Shown: positions 37,945 to 47,766, counted from the first letter of the stretch. The stretch: DNA of 53,958 nt from Myxococcales bacterium (GCA_030652255.1 JAUSAZ010000199.1:1-53958), one strand, 5' to 3'. Made by a program: numbers and translations. The notes: a model not told the origin generated them from the letters alone.

Positions 37945-38921
37945 GCGCCGCCCTGCGCCTCGCGGGCGAGCTTCTCCCGGTACCACGCGATGGTGCGCTC
38001 GATGCCGTCCTCGAGCTCGACGCGCGCCTGGAACCCGAGGAGTTCCTTCGCCTTGCTGGTGTCCGGGATGCGCAGCTCGACGTCCGCGAAGGGCCAGTCG
38101 ACGAACTTGATCTCCGACGACGACTTCGCCAGCGAGACCACCATCCGGGCCAGCTGGTAGATGGTCACCGTCGCGCGGGTGTTGCCGATGTTGAACGCGT
38201 GCCCGACGGCCTCGTCGCGCTCCAGCGTCAGCAGGATGCCGTCGACGATGTCGTCGATGTAACACCACGACCGGATCTGATCGCCCTGGTTGTGGATGTG
38301 GATGGGCTCGTTCTTGATGGCGCGGAGCACGAACGCGTGGATGGCCCCGCCGCCGACCTGGCCCGGGCCGAAGATGTTGAAGGGCCGGATGCTCACCGTC
38401 GGGAGCCCGAACTGCTTGTGATAACAGTGCGCGAGGTGCTCGGTGGCGAGCTTGCTGACGGCGTAGGTCCACCGGGCCTCGCCCACCGCGCCGAGCGTCG
38501 TGACGTCCCCCTCGGCCACGCGGAAGGCGTAGCGGCCGAACACCTCGCTGGTGGAGAAGTCCACGAAGCGCTCGACCAGGGGCAGCCGCTCGCGGGCGCA
38601 GCGCAGGGCCGACATCGTGCCCTCCAGCGCGATCTCCATGGTGGGCACGGGGTTTTGCAGCACCGTGTCGACGCCCGCGATGGACGCGAGGTGCACCACG
38701 TGCGAACAGCCGTCCATGGCCCGACCCAGGGCGGCCGCGTCGCGCACGTCGCCCTGGATGAGCGTGACGTTGGGGTGCTTGTCGAGCCCCGCCGGGCCGA
38801 GCGCGTTGCGGCGCAGCAGGTCGAACACCACGCAGTGGTTGGTCTCGCAGAGCCGTCGCACAAGCGCGGTGCCGATGAAGCCCGCACCACCCGTAAGCAG
38901 AATCCGCCGTCCCTCGATCAT
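37941..38921 (-). CDS. NAD-dependent sugar-nucleotide epimerase/dehydratase (extended SDR)
   Basis: 326 residues from the ATG at 38921. Nucleotide-binding GGAGFIG is at 11-17 and the catalytic YxxxK is Tyr153/Lys157, with STSE at 123-126 supplying the Ser/Thr. The lower part contains RPFNIFGPGQ and NIGN, as in UDP-glucose 4-epimerases and UDP-glucuronate decarboxylases. It probably converts a UDP-sugar for surface polysaccharide. No glycosyltransferase gene is adjacent on this strand. It is the first gene of the operon, with a 93-bp gap to the divergent lipoprotein gene. Confidence 0.9.
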   Translation of the reverse strand: MIEGRRILLTGGAGFIGTALVRRLCETNHCVVFDLLRRNALGPAGLDKHPNVTLIQGDVRDAAALGRAMDGCSHVVHLASIAGVDTVLQNPVPTMEIALEGTMSALRCARERLPLVERFVDFSTSEVFGRYAFRVAEGDVTTLGAVGEARWTYAVSKLATEHLAHCYHKQFGLPTVSIRPFNIFGPGQVGGGAIHAFVLRAIKNEPIHIHNQGDQIRSWCYIDDIVDGILLTLERDEAVGHAFNIGNTRATVTIYQLARMVVSLAKSSSEIKFVDWPFADVELRIPDTSKAKELLGFQARVELEDGIERTIAWYREKLAREAQGGA

Positions 38922-39014
38922 CGTGCGCAGGTCTCTACCCCAATCCCCCGCCGGGCGGAACCCCGCGGGCGCACCCTGTGACAGCCGACGCCGCGCCGCG
39001 CTAGCGTCGCCCGG

Positions 39015-40547
39015 GTGACCACCCGCCGCGCCGCGTGCCTCTCCGTACTCCCCCTCGTCGCGCTGGCCTGCGCCGCCGAGACCCCGGTGCAGCTGGGGGG
39101 CACCCTCGACGGCGGGGCGCGCCCCGCGGACGCCCGGGTCGACGCCACGGCCCCCCGTGACCTGGGCGGGCGGGCCGACACCCCCGTCGCCCCGGTCGAC
39201 CGGGGCGTCATCGCCGTCGAAGACCGCCCGGTCGTGGAGCCCTCCGACGTCGCGAACATCTATGACACCGGCACCGGCACGGACGCCTGCGCCGTGGGCG
39301 CCGCCTGCGCCGCGCGCCCCGACGGCTGCGAGGCCCGGGAGCGCTGCGGAAACGGGCTCGACGACGACTGCAACGGCCAGAGCGACGAGGCGTGCCCGTG
39401 CATCCCGGGGACGGTGCAGGACTGCTTCCTCGGCCCGCCCGGCCGACAGGGTGTCGGGCAGTGCCGCGCGGGAACCCAGCGCTGCCAGGGCACCGGGGAG
39501 TTCGGCACCTGGACGGCGTGCGGCGGCGGCATCTCGCCCGGTGCCGAGACCTGCGACAGCCTCGACAACAACTGCGACGGCTGCGTCGACGAGGGGCTCT
39601 GCTGCCGCGCCGAGCTGCTCTGCCCGGGACCGGGCGATCCGCGCGTCCCCGACGGGCGGCCCTTCGGGCTCTACCCCCTGCGCGGCGGGATGTTCTTTGC
39701 GGGCGACGTACGCCGGTGGCAGTGGGCCATCCGCGGCGGGCCCTGCGAGTCCGTGCTCCCGCGGCCGACCTTCGAGACCTACGGCCTCGACACCCGCGAC
39801 GGCGCCTTCCGGCCCACCCTCTCCGGGGACTACACCGTCACGCTCACCGTCACCACGGGCACCGGGGCGACCTTCACCTGCACCTTCGTCGTCCACGTCG
39901 CGGGCCCCGGCCTGCGGGTCGAGCTCTGCTGGGACACCAGCACCACCGTCGACGTCGACCTCTACCTCCACGACCCGCGCAACAACCGCCCGTGGTTCAG
40001 CAGCACCGCGGGCCCGCTCCAGTCGGCCACCAACGACTCGTGCAACTGGTCCAACTGCGAGGCGAACATCCGGGGGCGCATGGGGCGCGTGAGCTGGGGG
40101 TACCCCACCACGCCGGTGGCCAACTGCGAGAGCGGGCCCTTCGGCGCGGGGTGGCGCGCGCTCGGGATGTGCTCCAACCCCCGGCTCGACATCGACAACA
40201 ACCTCTCCAAGGCCAGCGGGGTGCCCGAGAACATCAACGTGGACAACCCCAGGGACGGCGAGACCTTCCGAATCATGGCGCAGAACTTCACCGGCACCCG
40301 CGCGCGCCCGGTGGTCAACGTCTACTGCGGCGGCCGGCTCCGCGGCACCCTCGGCGCGGCGCCAGACTCCCTGCCCGACTTCACCGGCGCCTCGGGGCAC
40401 ACCTCCATCGGCGCGATGTGGCGCGTCGCCGACGTGGCCGTGCGCGTCGACGCGAGCGGCGCCACCACCGGCTGCGACGTCACCCCGCTGCACCCGCCCG
40501 GGATGCGCGCGGGCTTCGACGTGACCCGCAACGATCCCCGCTACTGA
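39015..40547 (+). CDS. Cys-rich lipoprotein with MopE-type motifs
   Basis: 510 residues from a GTG at 39015. A signal peptide ends at a lipobox LALAC-type site with the lipidated Cys at 19. Two MopE-like motifs follow: RCGNGLDDDCNGQSDEACPC (about 110-129) and CDSLDNNCDGCVDEGLCC (about 180-196), known in Myxococcota outer-surface proteins and proposed to bind metal. The C-terminal half has a strand-rich segment with WDTSTTVDVDLYLHDP, as in YfaP-like domains, and many conserved Cys residues. Probably displayed on the cell surface; no catalytic role is seen. Confidence 0.8.
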   Translation: MTTRRAACLSVLPLVALACAAETPVQLGGTLDGGARPADARVDATAPRDLGGRADTPVAPVDRGVIAVEDRPVVEPSDVANIYDTGTGTDACAVGAACAARPDGCEARERCGNGLDDDCNGQSDEACPCIPGTVQDCFLGPPGRQGVGQCRAGTQRCQGTGEFGTWTACGGGISPGAETCDSLDNNCDGCVDEGLCCRAELLCPGPGDPRVPDGRPFGLYPLRGGMFFAGDVRRWQWAIRGGPCESVLPRPTFETYGLDTRDGAFRPTLSGDYTVTLTVTTGTGATFTCTFVVHVAGPGLRVELCWDTSTTVDVDLYLHDPRNNRPWFSSTAGPLQSATNDSCNWSNCEANIRGRMGRVSWGYPTTPVANCESGPFGAGWRALGMCSNPRLDIDNNLSKASGVPENINVDNPRDGETFRIMAQNFTGTRARPVVNVYCGGRLRGTLGAAPDSLPDFTGASGHTSIGAMWRVADVAVRVDASGATTGCDVTPLHPPGMRAGFDVTRNDPRY

Positions 40548-40595
40548 GCCCTTGCCCGGGCGGTGGGCGTCTGGAATCCTCGGGCGCACCCGCCA

Positions 40596-40772
40596 ATGCC
40601 CACCTGCCCCGTCTGCAAGGATGAAGTCGACACCCTCAAGGTCGCGAAGGTCGACGGCAAGAAGAAGAAGCTCTGCGAGGACTGCTACGACCGCGCGGTG
40701 GAGTCCGACACCATCGCCCAGGAGAGCGAGTCGGCGGTGCAGTCCATGATGGGCTTCAAGGGCCGGCGCTAG
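40596..40772 (+). CDS. zinc-ribbon miniprotein
   Basis: 58 residues from the ATG at 40596. It starts MPTCPVCKDEV and has a second Cys pair CEDC at about 29-32, giving one CxxC-x(n)-CxxC zinc knuckle with a Lys-rich stretch between (GKKKK). A short acidic/Ser helix and a basic tail follow. Such small knuckles often bind nucleic acid or serve as adaptors; no partner is visible. It lies 48 bp after the lipoprotein gene on the same strand and its stop is one base from the convergent malQ stop. Confidence 0.65.
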   Translation: MPTCPVCKDEVDTLKVAKVDGKKKKLCEDCYDRAVESDTIAQESESAVQSMMGFKGRR

Positions 40773-40773
40773 C

Positions 40774-42342
40774 TCAGCGCCCCGCCCGCTCCGCCGCGGC
40801 GCGGACGCGGTCGAGCGCGGGACGGAGGGCCGGGTCGGAGAGCGTGGCCTCGATGGTGGCGGGCATCCGCCAGGTCCAGTTGTGGGCCCCCACCGTGGAC
40901 GGGGTGTTGATGCGATCGAGGGTGCCGAGCACGTCCTGCCACATCAACAACACCAGCCCGCTCGCGGCGCCGAGCAGGGCGTCGAGCAGGGCCTCGTGCA
41001 CCCCGTCGCTCCAGGTGGGGCTCGCGGTGGGCGCCCGGAAGGCCCGCGCGGCGGCCTCGCGCTCCCAGGTGGGCATCGCGCTCCACCACGACGCCACGGG
41101 GTCGGTGTCGTGGGTGCCGAAGCACGCGACGCTCACCGGGGGGTAGGCCTTCGGGTCGCGAAACTGCCCGTGGTCCTGCTCCCAGCGCAGGACCTTGTAC
41201 CCGGGGATGCCGAGGCGTTGCAGCGACGGCCGGACGAAGTCGGGGATCACCCCGAGGTCTTCGGCCACCACCCGCGCGCCGTACTCCGCGGCGCCCTCCA
41301 TCATCGCCCGCAGCACGGCCTCGCCGTGCACCACCTGCTCGGGCTCCGTCGGCGGGTCGAAGCGGCCGGGCAACAGGCGACCTGCGGGGGAGCGCAGCCG
41401 GTCGAGCGGGCGGCTGTAGGTCCGGTAGAAGCCCACGAGGTGGTCGACCCGGAAGCGGTCGCCCAGCAGGCCCGCGTAGCGTGCGCGAGCGCGCAGCCAG
41501 CGGAAGCCGTTGGCGCGCATCACGAGCCAGTTGTACGGCGGCAGGCCCCACTCCTGGCCGTCTTCGCTGAACTGGTCGCCGGGCACCCCGACGCTCGCAT
41601 CGTGGCGAAACTCCTCCCGATTCGACCACACATCCGCGCTGTCGCGGCCCACCATGAAGGGCAGGTCGCCCATCAGCCCGACCCCCAGGGCGCGCAGCGA
41701 CACCCGCGCCGCGGCCCACTGGGCGTGCGCGATCCACTGGGCGTACTGCTGCCGCTGGATCGCGTCGCGGAGCCGGGCGGTCGCGTGTCCGAGCTGCGTC
41801 GCGTCGCGGTCGCGCATCCCCGCGGGCCACTCCCACCAGGGGGCGCCGCCGCGCTCGTCCTTGAGGGCGCGGAAGAGCGAGAGGTCCGAGAGCCAGTCGC
41901 CGTGGAGGCGCACGAAGTCGGCGAAGTCACGGGCGCGCGGTGTGTCGTGCGCGACGTGTCGTGCGTTGAACTCCCGCCAGGCCGCGTCGAGCACCCGGCC
42001 CTTGAGGGCGCGCACGCCGGCGTAGTCGACCTCCGCGCTCGCCTGGAGGGCGTCGAGGGCGGGGCGCAGCGCGTCGAGCAGCCCGGCCGGGACGTCGGGC
42101 TCGGAGGCCCAGCCGATGTAGCCGGGGTCGATGCCGAAGGCGCTGAGCGCGCCGTAGGGGGAGGTCTCCGACCCGGCGAGCTCGCCGACGGGCAGCAGCT
42201 GGATGAGCCGCAGGCCCGCCCGGCGGGCGAGGGCGCCGGCGGCGGCGAGGTCGGTGATCTCGCCGATGCCCATCGAGCGGTCGGAGCGGAGCGAGAAGAG
42301 GGGGATCGTGAGGCCGGCGAGACGGTCGGGCGTGCGGTCCAT
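40774..42342 (-). CDS. malQ: 4-alpha-glucanotransferase
   Basis: 522 residues from the ATG at 42342; the usual GH77 enzyme of this size range is 500-700 residues. Typical motifs: LFSLRSDRSMGIGE near the N-terminus, the catalytic nucleophile Asp in RVDHLVGFYR, the acid/base Glu in VVAEDLGVIP, and FGTHDTDP with the third carboxylate. It rearranges alpha-1,4-glucans, typically alongside glycogen or maltose metabolism, but no glg or mal genes are nearby. It is divergent from pgeF (47 bp apart). Confidence 0.95.
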   Translation of the reverse strand: MDRTPDRLAGLTIPLFSLRSDRSMGIGEITDLAAAGALARRAGLRLIQLLPVGELAGSETSPYGALSAFGIDPGYIGWASEPDVPAGLLDALRPALDALQASAEVDYAGVRALKGRVLDAAWREFNARHVAHDTPRARDFADFVRLHGDWLSDLSLFRALKDERGGAPWWEWPAGMRDRDATQLGHATARLRDAIQRQQYAQWIAHAQWAAARVSLRALGVGLMGDLPFMVGRDSADVWSNREEFRHDASVGVPGDQFSEDGQEWGLPPYNWLVMRANGFRWLRARARYAGLLGDRFRVDHLVGFYRTYSRPLDRLRSPAGRLLPGRFDPPTEPEQVVHGEAVLRAMMEGAAEYGARVVAEDLGVIPDFVRPSLQRLGIPGYKVLRWEQDHGQFRDPKAYPPVSVACFGTHDTDPVASWWSAMPTWEREAAARAFRAPTASPTWSDGVHEALLDALLGAASGLVLLMWQDVLGTLDRINTPSTVGAHNWTWRMPATIEATLSDPALRPALDRVRAAAERAGR

Positions 42343-42389
42343 GTCAGGGACGCGGACTCTAGCGCGGTCGCGCGGTAGTGTGCGCTGTG

Positions 42390-43136
42390 ATGAGCGACGA
42401 GGCGGTGCTGAGGGCGCGGCGGTTTACCGAGGCAGGTATCCGCCACGGGTTCAGCACCCGCCTCGGCGGCGTGAGCGCGGGGCCGTACGCGGCGATGAAC
42501 CTCGCGCGAAACGTGGGCGACGACCCGGCGGCGGTGGCGGAGAACCACCGGCGCTTCGCGGCGGCCGTGGGGTACGAGCCCGCGCGGCTGTTCGAGAGCT
42601 CGCAGGTGCACGGCGCGAGGGTTCTGCGCACGGAGGGCGCGGCGGCGGACGCGACCCGCGCGGAGGAGGCCGACGCGCTCGTGACGTCGACCCCCGGCGA
42701 CGCGGTGGCGGTGCGGGTGGCGGACTGCGTGCCGGTGCTGCTGGCGGCGCCGGGGCGGGGGGTGGTGGCCGCCGTGCACGCGGGCTGGCGGGGCGTCACG
42801 CAGCGGGTCATCGCAGCGGCGGTCGAGGCGATGGGGGTGCGCGGGGACGAGCTCATCGCCGCCGTGGGGCCGTGCATCGGGCCGTGCTGCTTCGAGGTGG
42901 GCGACGAGGTGGCGGCGGAGATCGCCGGGGCGTCGAGCGAGGCGGTGGTGGCGCGCCCGGGCGAAGGGCGGCCGAGGGTCGACCTGCGGGCCGCGGTGGC
43001 GGCGCAGCTGGTGGGCGTCGGCGCGAGGGCGGTCGAGCACGTCGGCGGGTGCACCCGCTGCGAGGGCGGGCGGTATCACTCGTATCGTCGGGACGGGAAG
43101 GCCAGCGGGCGGATGCTCGCGGCGATCGTTGCATAG
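42390..43136 (+). CDS. pgeF: peptidoglycan editing factor / YfiH-family (DUF152) protein
   Basis: 248 residues from the ATG at 42390. The three metal ligands are visible in the usual order: His in SSQVHGARV, Cys in RVADCVPVLL and His in AVHAGWRG; GPCIGPCCFEVG follows as in the family. Members are described as polyphenol-oxidase-like, as purine nucleoside phosphorylase/adenosine deaminase, and as PgeF, which removes wrong amino acids from peptidoglycan precursors. The name is by family, not by test. A GTG 12 bases upstream is also in frame. Confidence 0.88.
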   Translation: MSDEAVLRARRFTEAGIRHGFSTRLGGVSAGPYAAMNLARNVGDDPAAVAENHRRFAAAVGYEPARLFESSQVHGARVLRTEGAAADATRAEEADALVTSTPGDAVAVRVADCVPVLLAAPGRGVVAAVHAGWRGVTQRVIAAAVEAMGVRGDELIAAVGPCIGPCCFEVGDEVAAEIAGASSEAVVARPGEGRPRVDLRAAVAAQLVGVGARAVEHVGGCTRCEGGRYHSYRRDGKASGRMLAAIVA

Positions 43137-43240
43137 GGCGACGGGGGAGACCGTGGAGACCACGACGCGCGTCCAAGGGGGCTGCAAGGTACGGCGTCCC
43201 TGGCGCGTATGGTCGATGTTCTTGTTTGTGTGAGGCACGG

Positions 43241-45505
43241 ATGGTACCCCACCCCACCAGTCCTGGTTCGATCCCTATGCGCACCTGCCCCGTCTGCAGC
43301 CGGCAGTACGAGCCCCCTGCGCAGTTCTGCCAGGTAGACGGCGTCGCGCTGCGCATCGACGCCCCCTCCATCGACCCCTACCTCGGGACCAAGATCCTCG
43401 AGCAGTTTCGCCTCGACCGTGTCATCGGCGCCGGGGGCATGGGCATCGTGTACGAGGGTTGGAACGACGCCCTGAGCCGCCGGGTGGCGGTGAAGATCCT
43501 CCACCGCGACCTGGTCACCAACAAGGACATCGTCACGCGCTTCCACCGCGAGGCGCAGATCGCGTCGCAGCTCGACCACCCGGGCATCGTGCGGGTGATC
43601 CTGTTCGGGCAGCTCGCGGACGGAAACCTCTACCTGGTGCTGGAGTTTCTCGAGGGCCCCACGCTCGCCGAGGCGCTCGAGAAGGAGGGCACCTTCACCC
43701 CCGAGCGCGCGGTGCGCACCATCACCGCGGTCGCCGACGCCATCGGGTACTCCCACCAGAAGGGGATCATCCACCGCGACCTCAAGCCCGAGAACATCGT
43801 GCTGACCAGGCGCGACGGCGAAGAGGTCCCCAAGGTGCTCGACTTCGGCATCGCCAAGATGCTGGTCGGCGCGGCGTCCTTCGTCACCCAGTCGGGGCTG
43901 ATCTTCGGCACCGCGCGGTACATCTCCCCGGAGGGCGCGGCCGGCGAGAAGGTCGACCAGCGCTCGGACGTGTACTCCCTCGGGGTCATGGCCTACGAGC
44001 TCATGGCGGGCAGGGCGCCCTTCGAGGCCGACGAGCCCGTCCAGCTGCTCGTGAAGCACATGCACGAGGTGCCCGCCCCCTTGCGCAAGTGGGGGCCGGC
44101 GCAGGGGGTTCCGCCGGGGATCGAGGACGTCGTGATGCGCGCCCTCGCGAAGAACCCCGACGCCCGCCACGAAGACGCCGCGGTGTTCGCCAGGGCCCTG
44201 CGCGAGGCCCTCGCCGAGTGGCAGGGGGCGCCGGTGCGCAGCGTCATCCCGACCACGGGCATGGCGATGGTCACCCACGACGCGCGCCCGATGCGCGCCC
44301 CCAACACCCTCGCGCCCCCGGAGTCGCCGGTCACCGTGGCGCCCGCGGCGCTGCCCGCCGAGGCGGCGGCCGCGGTGGTGCACCCCACGCCGGTGGTCAA
44401 CGGCTCGATGCGCGCCGGGGGCAACGGGGCGATGGTGCCCGCCCACGGGACGAACCTCCCGCAGCGGGAGGAGTTCCCCGTGGTCGACCCGCGGGCGATG
44501 ATCACGACGCCGACCGCGGAGGCGGTCACCGAGCCGCCGCCGGTGCGGGTGGCCGTGTCGCCGGCCACGATGGCGATGCCCGAGCTCGTCGGGGGGCAGG
44601 TGATCCCGCTCGACGACGACATCCATGTCTCCGGGCTGCGTTCGCGACGGATCACGCGCCCGGTGGCCGACGACGAGATGCACGTGCCCCAGCGCCGCTC
44701 CGGGGCGCTGCGGGCCATCGGGCTCGTCGTGCTCGCGGCGATCACGGCCTCCGGGGTGATGGTCGCGGGCGCCTGGGGGCTGCGGATGTTTCCCGAGCAG
44801 CGCCGGGCCGACAACGTGGCGGCGCTGCTGCGCCGGGCCACGGACGCGATGCGCGCCGAGCGGCTGACCCGCGCGACCAACCGATACAGCGTCGAGGACA
44901 TCACCGACGACGTGCTGGCCATCGAGGCGGACAACGTCCGGGCGCGGCAGCTCCGGCGGGCGGCGGCGGTGAAGCTCGCCAACAGCGCCACCCTCGCGCG
45001 CAACAACCACCACCCCGAGCAGGCCATCCCCCTGCTGGAGGACGCGCTGCGGCTGATGGACGACGCCTCCCTCCGCGAGGAGCTCGCCACCACGCGCCGC
45101 GAGGTCGAGGCGCAGCGCACGCCGCCCGTGGTGGCGCCCACCCCCCGCCCGCGCCCGGCGGCCCGCCCCGCGGCCCCTGCGCCGGCCGCCGCCCCGGTGG
45201 TGACGCCGGCCCCCGCGGCGCCCACGCCGTCCGTGACCGCCCCAGCCGCACCCGCTCGTGCGGCGGCGGCGCGCCGAACTGCCCCACGTGTGCGCGACAC
45301 CCCAGCACCCGCGCCGCAGACCCCGGAGCCCGGCGTGACCTTTACGCCAGGGCGTGAGCCGGGTGACGCGCAGGCCGGGCCCACCATCCCGACGCCCTTC
45401 GGACCGCTGCAGATCAACCTTCCGCAGACGCCGCCGCGCGAGCCCGATCCCCCCGCCGCTCCGGTCGAACCGGAGCCCGGCACGGCCCACACCGGCGAGT
45501 TCTGA
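43241..45505 (+). CDS. Ser/Thr protein kinase with N-terminal zinc ribbon and one membrane span
   Basis: 754 residues from the ATG at 43241, with GAGG 6 bases upstream; an ATG at 43277 is also in frame. An N-terminal CPVC...FC pair (about 16-30) suggests a short zinc ribbon. The kinase domain (about 55-320) has GAGGMGIVYEG, the ATP Lys at about 85 (AVKIL), HRDLKPEN (about 177-184), DFG and GTARYISPE, so it is active-type PknB-like. A linker of about 170 Pro/Ala residues leads to a span at about 490-512. The extracytoplasmic part has a helical segment (TPR-like) and a long Ala/Pro tail. The family signals to FHA proteins; partner unknown. Confidence 0.93.
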   Translation: MVPHPTSPGSIPMRTCPVCSRQYEPPAQFCQVDGVALRIDAPSIDPYLGTKILEQFRLDRVIGAGGMGIVYEGWNDALSRRVAVKILHRDLVTNKDIVTRFHREAQIASQLDHPGIVRVILFGQLADGNLYLVLEFLEGPTLAEALEKEGTFTPERAVRTITAVADAIGYSHQKGIIHRDLKPENIVLTRRDGEEVPKVLDFGIAKMLVGAASFVTQSGLIFGTARYISPEGAAGEKVDQRSDVYSLGVMAYELMAGRAPFEADEPVQLLVKHMHEVPAPLRKWGPAQGVPPGIEDVVMRALAKNPDARHEDAAVFARALREALAEWQGAPVRSVIPTTGMAMVTHDARPMRAPNTLAPPESPVTVAPAALPAEAAAAVVHPTPVVNGSMRAGGNGAMVPAHGTNLPQREEFPVVDPRAMITTPTAEAVTEPPPVRVAVSPATMAMPELVGGQVIPLDDDIHVSGLRSRRITRPVADDEMHVPQRRSGALRAIGLVVLAAITASGVMVAGAWGLRMFPEQRRADNVAALLRRATDAMRAERLTRATNRYSVEDITDDVLAIEADNVRARQLRRAAAVKLANSATLARNNHHPEQAIPLLEDALRLMDDASLREELATTRREVEAQRTPPVVAPTPRPRPAARPAAPAPAAAPVVTPAPAAPTPSVTAPAAPARAAAARRTAPRVRDTPAPAPQTPEPGVTFTPGREPGDAQAGPTIPTPFGPLQINLPQTPPREPDPPAAPVEPEPGTAHTGEF

Positions 45506-45594
45506 TCCGTCGAGCGGCGCTGGTACGCGGCTCGCAAACGCTCCTCTCGAAACAAGCGGCCCGATCGATGGGCCAATCGACGAAGGAGAACCAC

Positions 45595-45855
45595 ATGAAC
45601 TTCCTGCTGTTTGCGATCTTTGGCCTCGTGGTCGGCGCGCTCGCGAAGCTCCTGATGCCGGGCCGTGATCCGGGCGGCTTCATCATCACCGCGGTCATCG
45701 GCATGGTGGGTTCACTGCTCGGCGCCTTCCTCGGCCGGGCGCTGGGGATGTACGGCGACGGCACCCAGTCCGCGGGGTGGATCATGTCGATCATCGGCTC
45801 GATCGTGCTGCTGGGCATCTACCGCATGGTGGTTGGCAGCCGCGCCACGGCCTGA
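45595..45855 (+). CDS. GlsB/YeaQ/YmgE-family stress-response membrane protein
   Basis: 86 residues from the ATG at 45595, with AAGGAG about 6 bases upstream. Three hydrophobic spans cover nearly the whole chain, and the pattern FGLVVGALAKLLMPGRDPGG, then VIGMVGSLLGAFLGRALG, is the family signature. These small inner-membrane proteins were once called transglycosylase-associated; their biochemical job is not settled, but they are induced by stress. It stands alone, 89 bp after the kinase gene. Confidence 0.88.
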   Translation: MNFLLFAIFGLVVGALAKLLMPGRDPGGFIITAVIGMVGSLLGAFLGRALGMYGDGTQSAGWIMSIIGSIVLLGIYRMVVGSRATA

Positions 45856-45985
45856 CCGTCTCGCCTTCTCTCCCCGTGTGGGCGTCCCAGAGGGTCACTC
45901 CTCCGGTGCGCCCATCGGCTTTTTCGTCCTCCCGCGGCTTCGCGGTTCAATCTCCGCCTGCGCGGTGATAGCCCGTTGACTCCCA

Positions 45986-47731
45986 ATGCTGCGGAGATCA
46001 CCGACCTGTCTCGCAACCGCGCTCTGGGCTGCCGCGTGCAGCCCGACGCCCGCGCCCGCGGACGGGTCCATCACCCCGATCAGCGATGCTCCCGTGGCCG
46101 ACGGGTCCATCGATGCAAGTCCCGATGACAGCGCATCCACCAGCGACGTGATCGAAGCGGGCGTCGACGTCGCTCCGGCCGACGCCGGTCAGCCCGACGC
46201 CTCGCGGTGGCGCAGCCAGCTCTTCCCCACCGACTGGTCCCCCGACCGGGTGCCCCCCGATGGCCGCGCGCTCCACGACTTCTCCTATGCGGGCTACCAC
46301 AACGGGGCGGGTCCGCTCGGGGCGATGATCCCCGCGCGGGTCATCGACGTCGCGGCCGCGGGCGCCGACGCGACAGGCGCTCGCGACGCCACCGCGATCG
46401 TGCAGCGATCCATCGACGAGGCGCAGCGCATGGGCGGCGCGGTGGTGCTCTTCCCCGCGGGGCTCTATCGCTTCGACGGCGTGCTGCGGGTCACCGGCTC
46501 CAACGTGGTGCTGCGGGGCGTCGGCCCCGAGCGGTCGCGGCTCTTCTTCTCCACGAGCGTCGGCCGCGCGTTTGGCGCGCACATCGAGGTGCGGGGCCGC
46601 GCCACCACCGACCTCGAGCTCCCGCTCTCCCGCGACGGCGCCTCGCGCGACCGGACCATCGATGTGGGTGCCGCGGACGCGGGATCCCTCGCCGTCGGCG
46701 ACGACGTGCAGGTGGGCTGGGTCATCACGCCCGCGTTCATCGCCGACCACCAGATGACCGGGACGTGGCGCGCCTTCAACGACCAGTGGCAGCCCTTCTT
46801 CCATCGCCAGGTGGTGGCGATCGAGCCCACGGCCGGCGGGGCGCGGGTCACGCTCGACGTGCCCCTGCGGTACCCCGCGCGGGTGCGCGACCGGGCCTCG
46901 CTGCGGCGGGTGCGCGGGCTCATCCGCGAGGTGGGCGTCGAGTCGCTCGGGCTCGCCAACGCCGTGGGCTGGGCGGAGGCGTGGGCGCAGAACCAGGTGC
47001 ACGTCCTGGAGCTGAGCCACGTGGCGGACGGGTGGGTTCGCGACGTGGGATCGTTCGCCTCGCCGCTGGCGCCGGCGACCGGGGACGGCGCGGGCGCGCA
47101 CCTGCAATCGAGCGGCGTGGGCGTGCTGCTGTCCAAGCGGGTGACCATCGCCGACTCGCGGATGGAGCTCGCGGAGAACCGCGGCGTCGGGGGCAACGGC
47201 TACCTCTGGGAACTCCGCCAGAGCAGCGAGGTTCTGTGGCGCGACCTCGTCGGGCGCGCCGGCCGGCACAACTTCATCCAGAACTGGGGCTTCGGCACGA
47301 CGGGCTGCGTCTGGCTGCGCCTGCGAAGCTCCGAGGGCCGGGCGGTGCTGGCCTCGACGTCCTCCTTCGGGCTCACGGGCTTCTCGGAGTTTCACCACTC
47401 GCTGGCGACCGCCAACCTCATCGACGCGTCGAGCTTCGACGACGGCGTCTCGATCGTGAACCGCGGCGCCGAGTCGACGGGCGCGGGCCACACCGGCACC
47501 GAGAACGTCTTCTGGAACACCCGCGGTCGGGGCTTCCTGCGCTCGATGCAGTTTGGCAACGGGTACGTCATCGGGACCACGGACCTCTCGCTCCAGGTGA
47601 GCACCCTCGTGCCCTTCATCGGCGACGCCACCAGTCCCGCGGACACGCTCGAAGGTGAAGGCCGCGGCGGCGCCCTCGACCCGCCATCGCTCTACGAAGA
47701 CCAGCTCCGTCGTCGGCTGATGACCCGGTAG
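45986..47731 (+). CDS. lipoprotein with right-handed beta-helix (pectate-lyase-like) domain
   Basis: 581 residues from the ATG at 45986. A signal peptide ends at lipobox AAAC with the lipidated Cys at 18, followed by a Pro/Asp/Ser linker with D-A-G-type residues. The beta-helix begins near residue 112 with VIDVAAAGADATGARDATAIVQRSIDEA and VVLFPAGLYRFDG, the usual entry of pectate-lyase-like proteins. Later turns include SNVVLRGVG and several Asn/Asp-rich coils. It may cut or bind a polysaccharide; catalytic residues cannot be assigned. Its stop is 35 bp from the convergent gene at 47767. Confidence 0.82.
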   Translation: MLRRSPTCLATALWAAACSPTPAPADGSITPISDAPVADGSIDASPDDSASTSDVIEAGVDVAPADAGQPDASRWRSQLFPTDWSPDRVPPDGRALHDFSYAGYHNGAGPLGAMIPARVIDVAAAGADATGARDATAIVQRSIDEAQRMGGAVVLFPAGLYRFDGVLRVTGSNVVLRGVGPERSRLFFSTSVGRAFGAHIEVRGRATTDLELPLSRDGASRDRTIDVGAADAGSLAVGDDVQVGWVITPAFIADHQMTGTWRAFNDQWQPFFHRQVVAIEPTAGGARVTLDVPLRYPARVRDRASLRRVRGLIREVGVESLGLANAVGWAEAWAQNQVHVLELSHVADGWVRDVGSFASPLAPATGDGAGAHLQSSGVGVLLSKRVTIADSRMELAENRGVGGNGYLWELRQSSEVLWRDLVGRAGRHNFIQNWGFGTTGCVWLRLRSSEGRAVLASTSSFGLTGFSEFHHSLATANLIDASSFDDGVSIVNRGAESTGAGHTGTENVFWNTRGRGFLRSMQFGNGYVIGTTDLSLQVSTLVPFIGDATSPADTLEGEGRGGALDPPSLYEDQLRRRLMTR

Positions 47732-47766
47732 CGGTCAGCGCGCGGGTGGGGGCGCCTTCGACAGGA

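Noticed and set aside
45879..45920. GGGCG ... CGCCC followed by T5 after the GlsB-like gene
   Set aside because: The loop would be about 25 bases and the stem five or six pairs, so an intrinsic terminator is not convincing.
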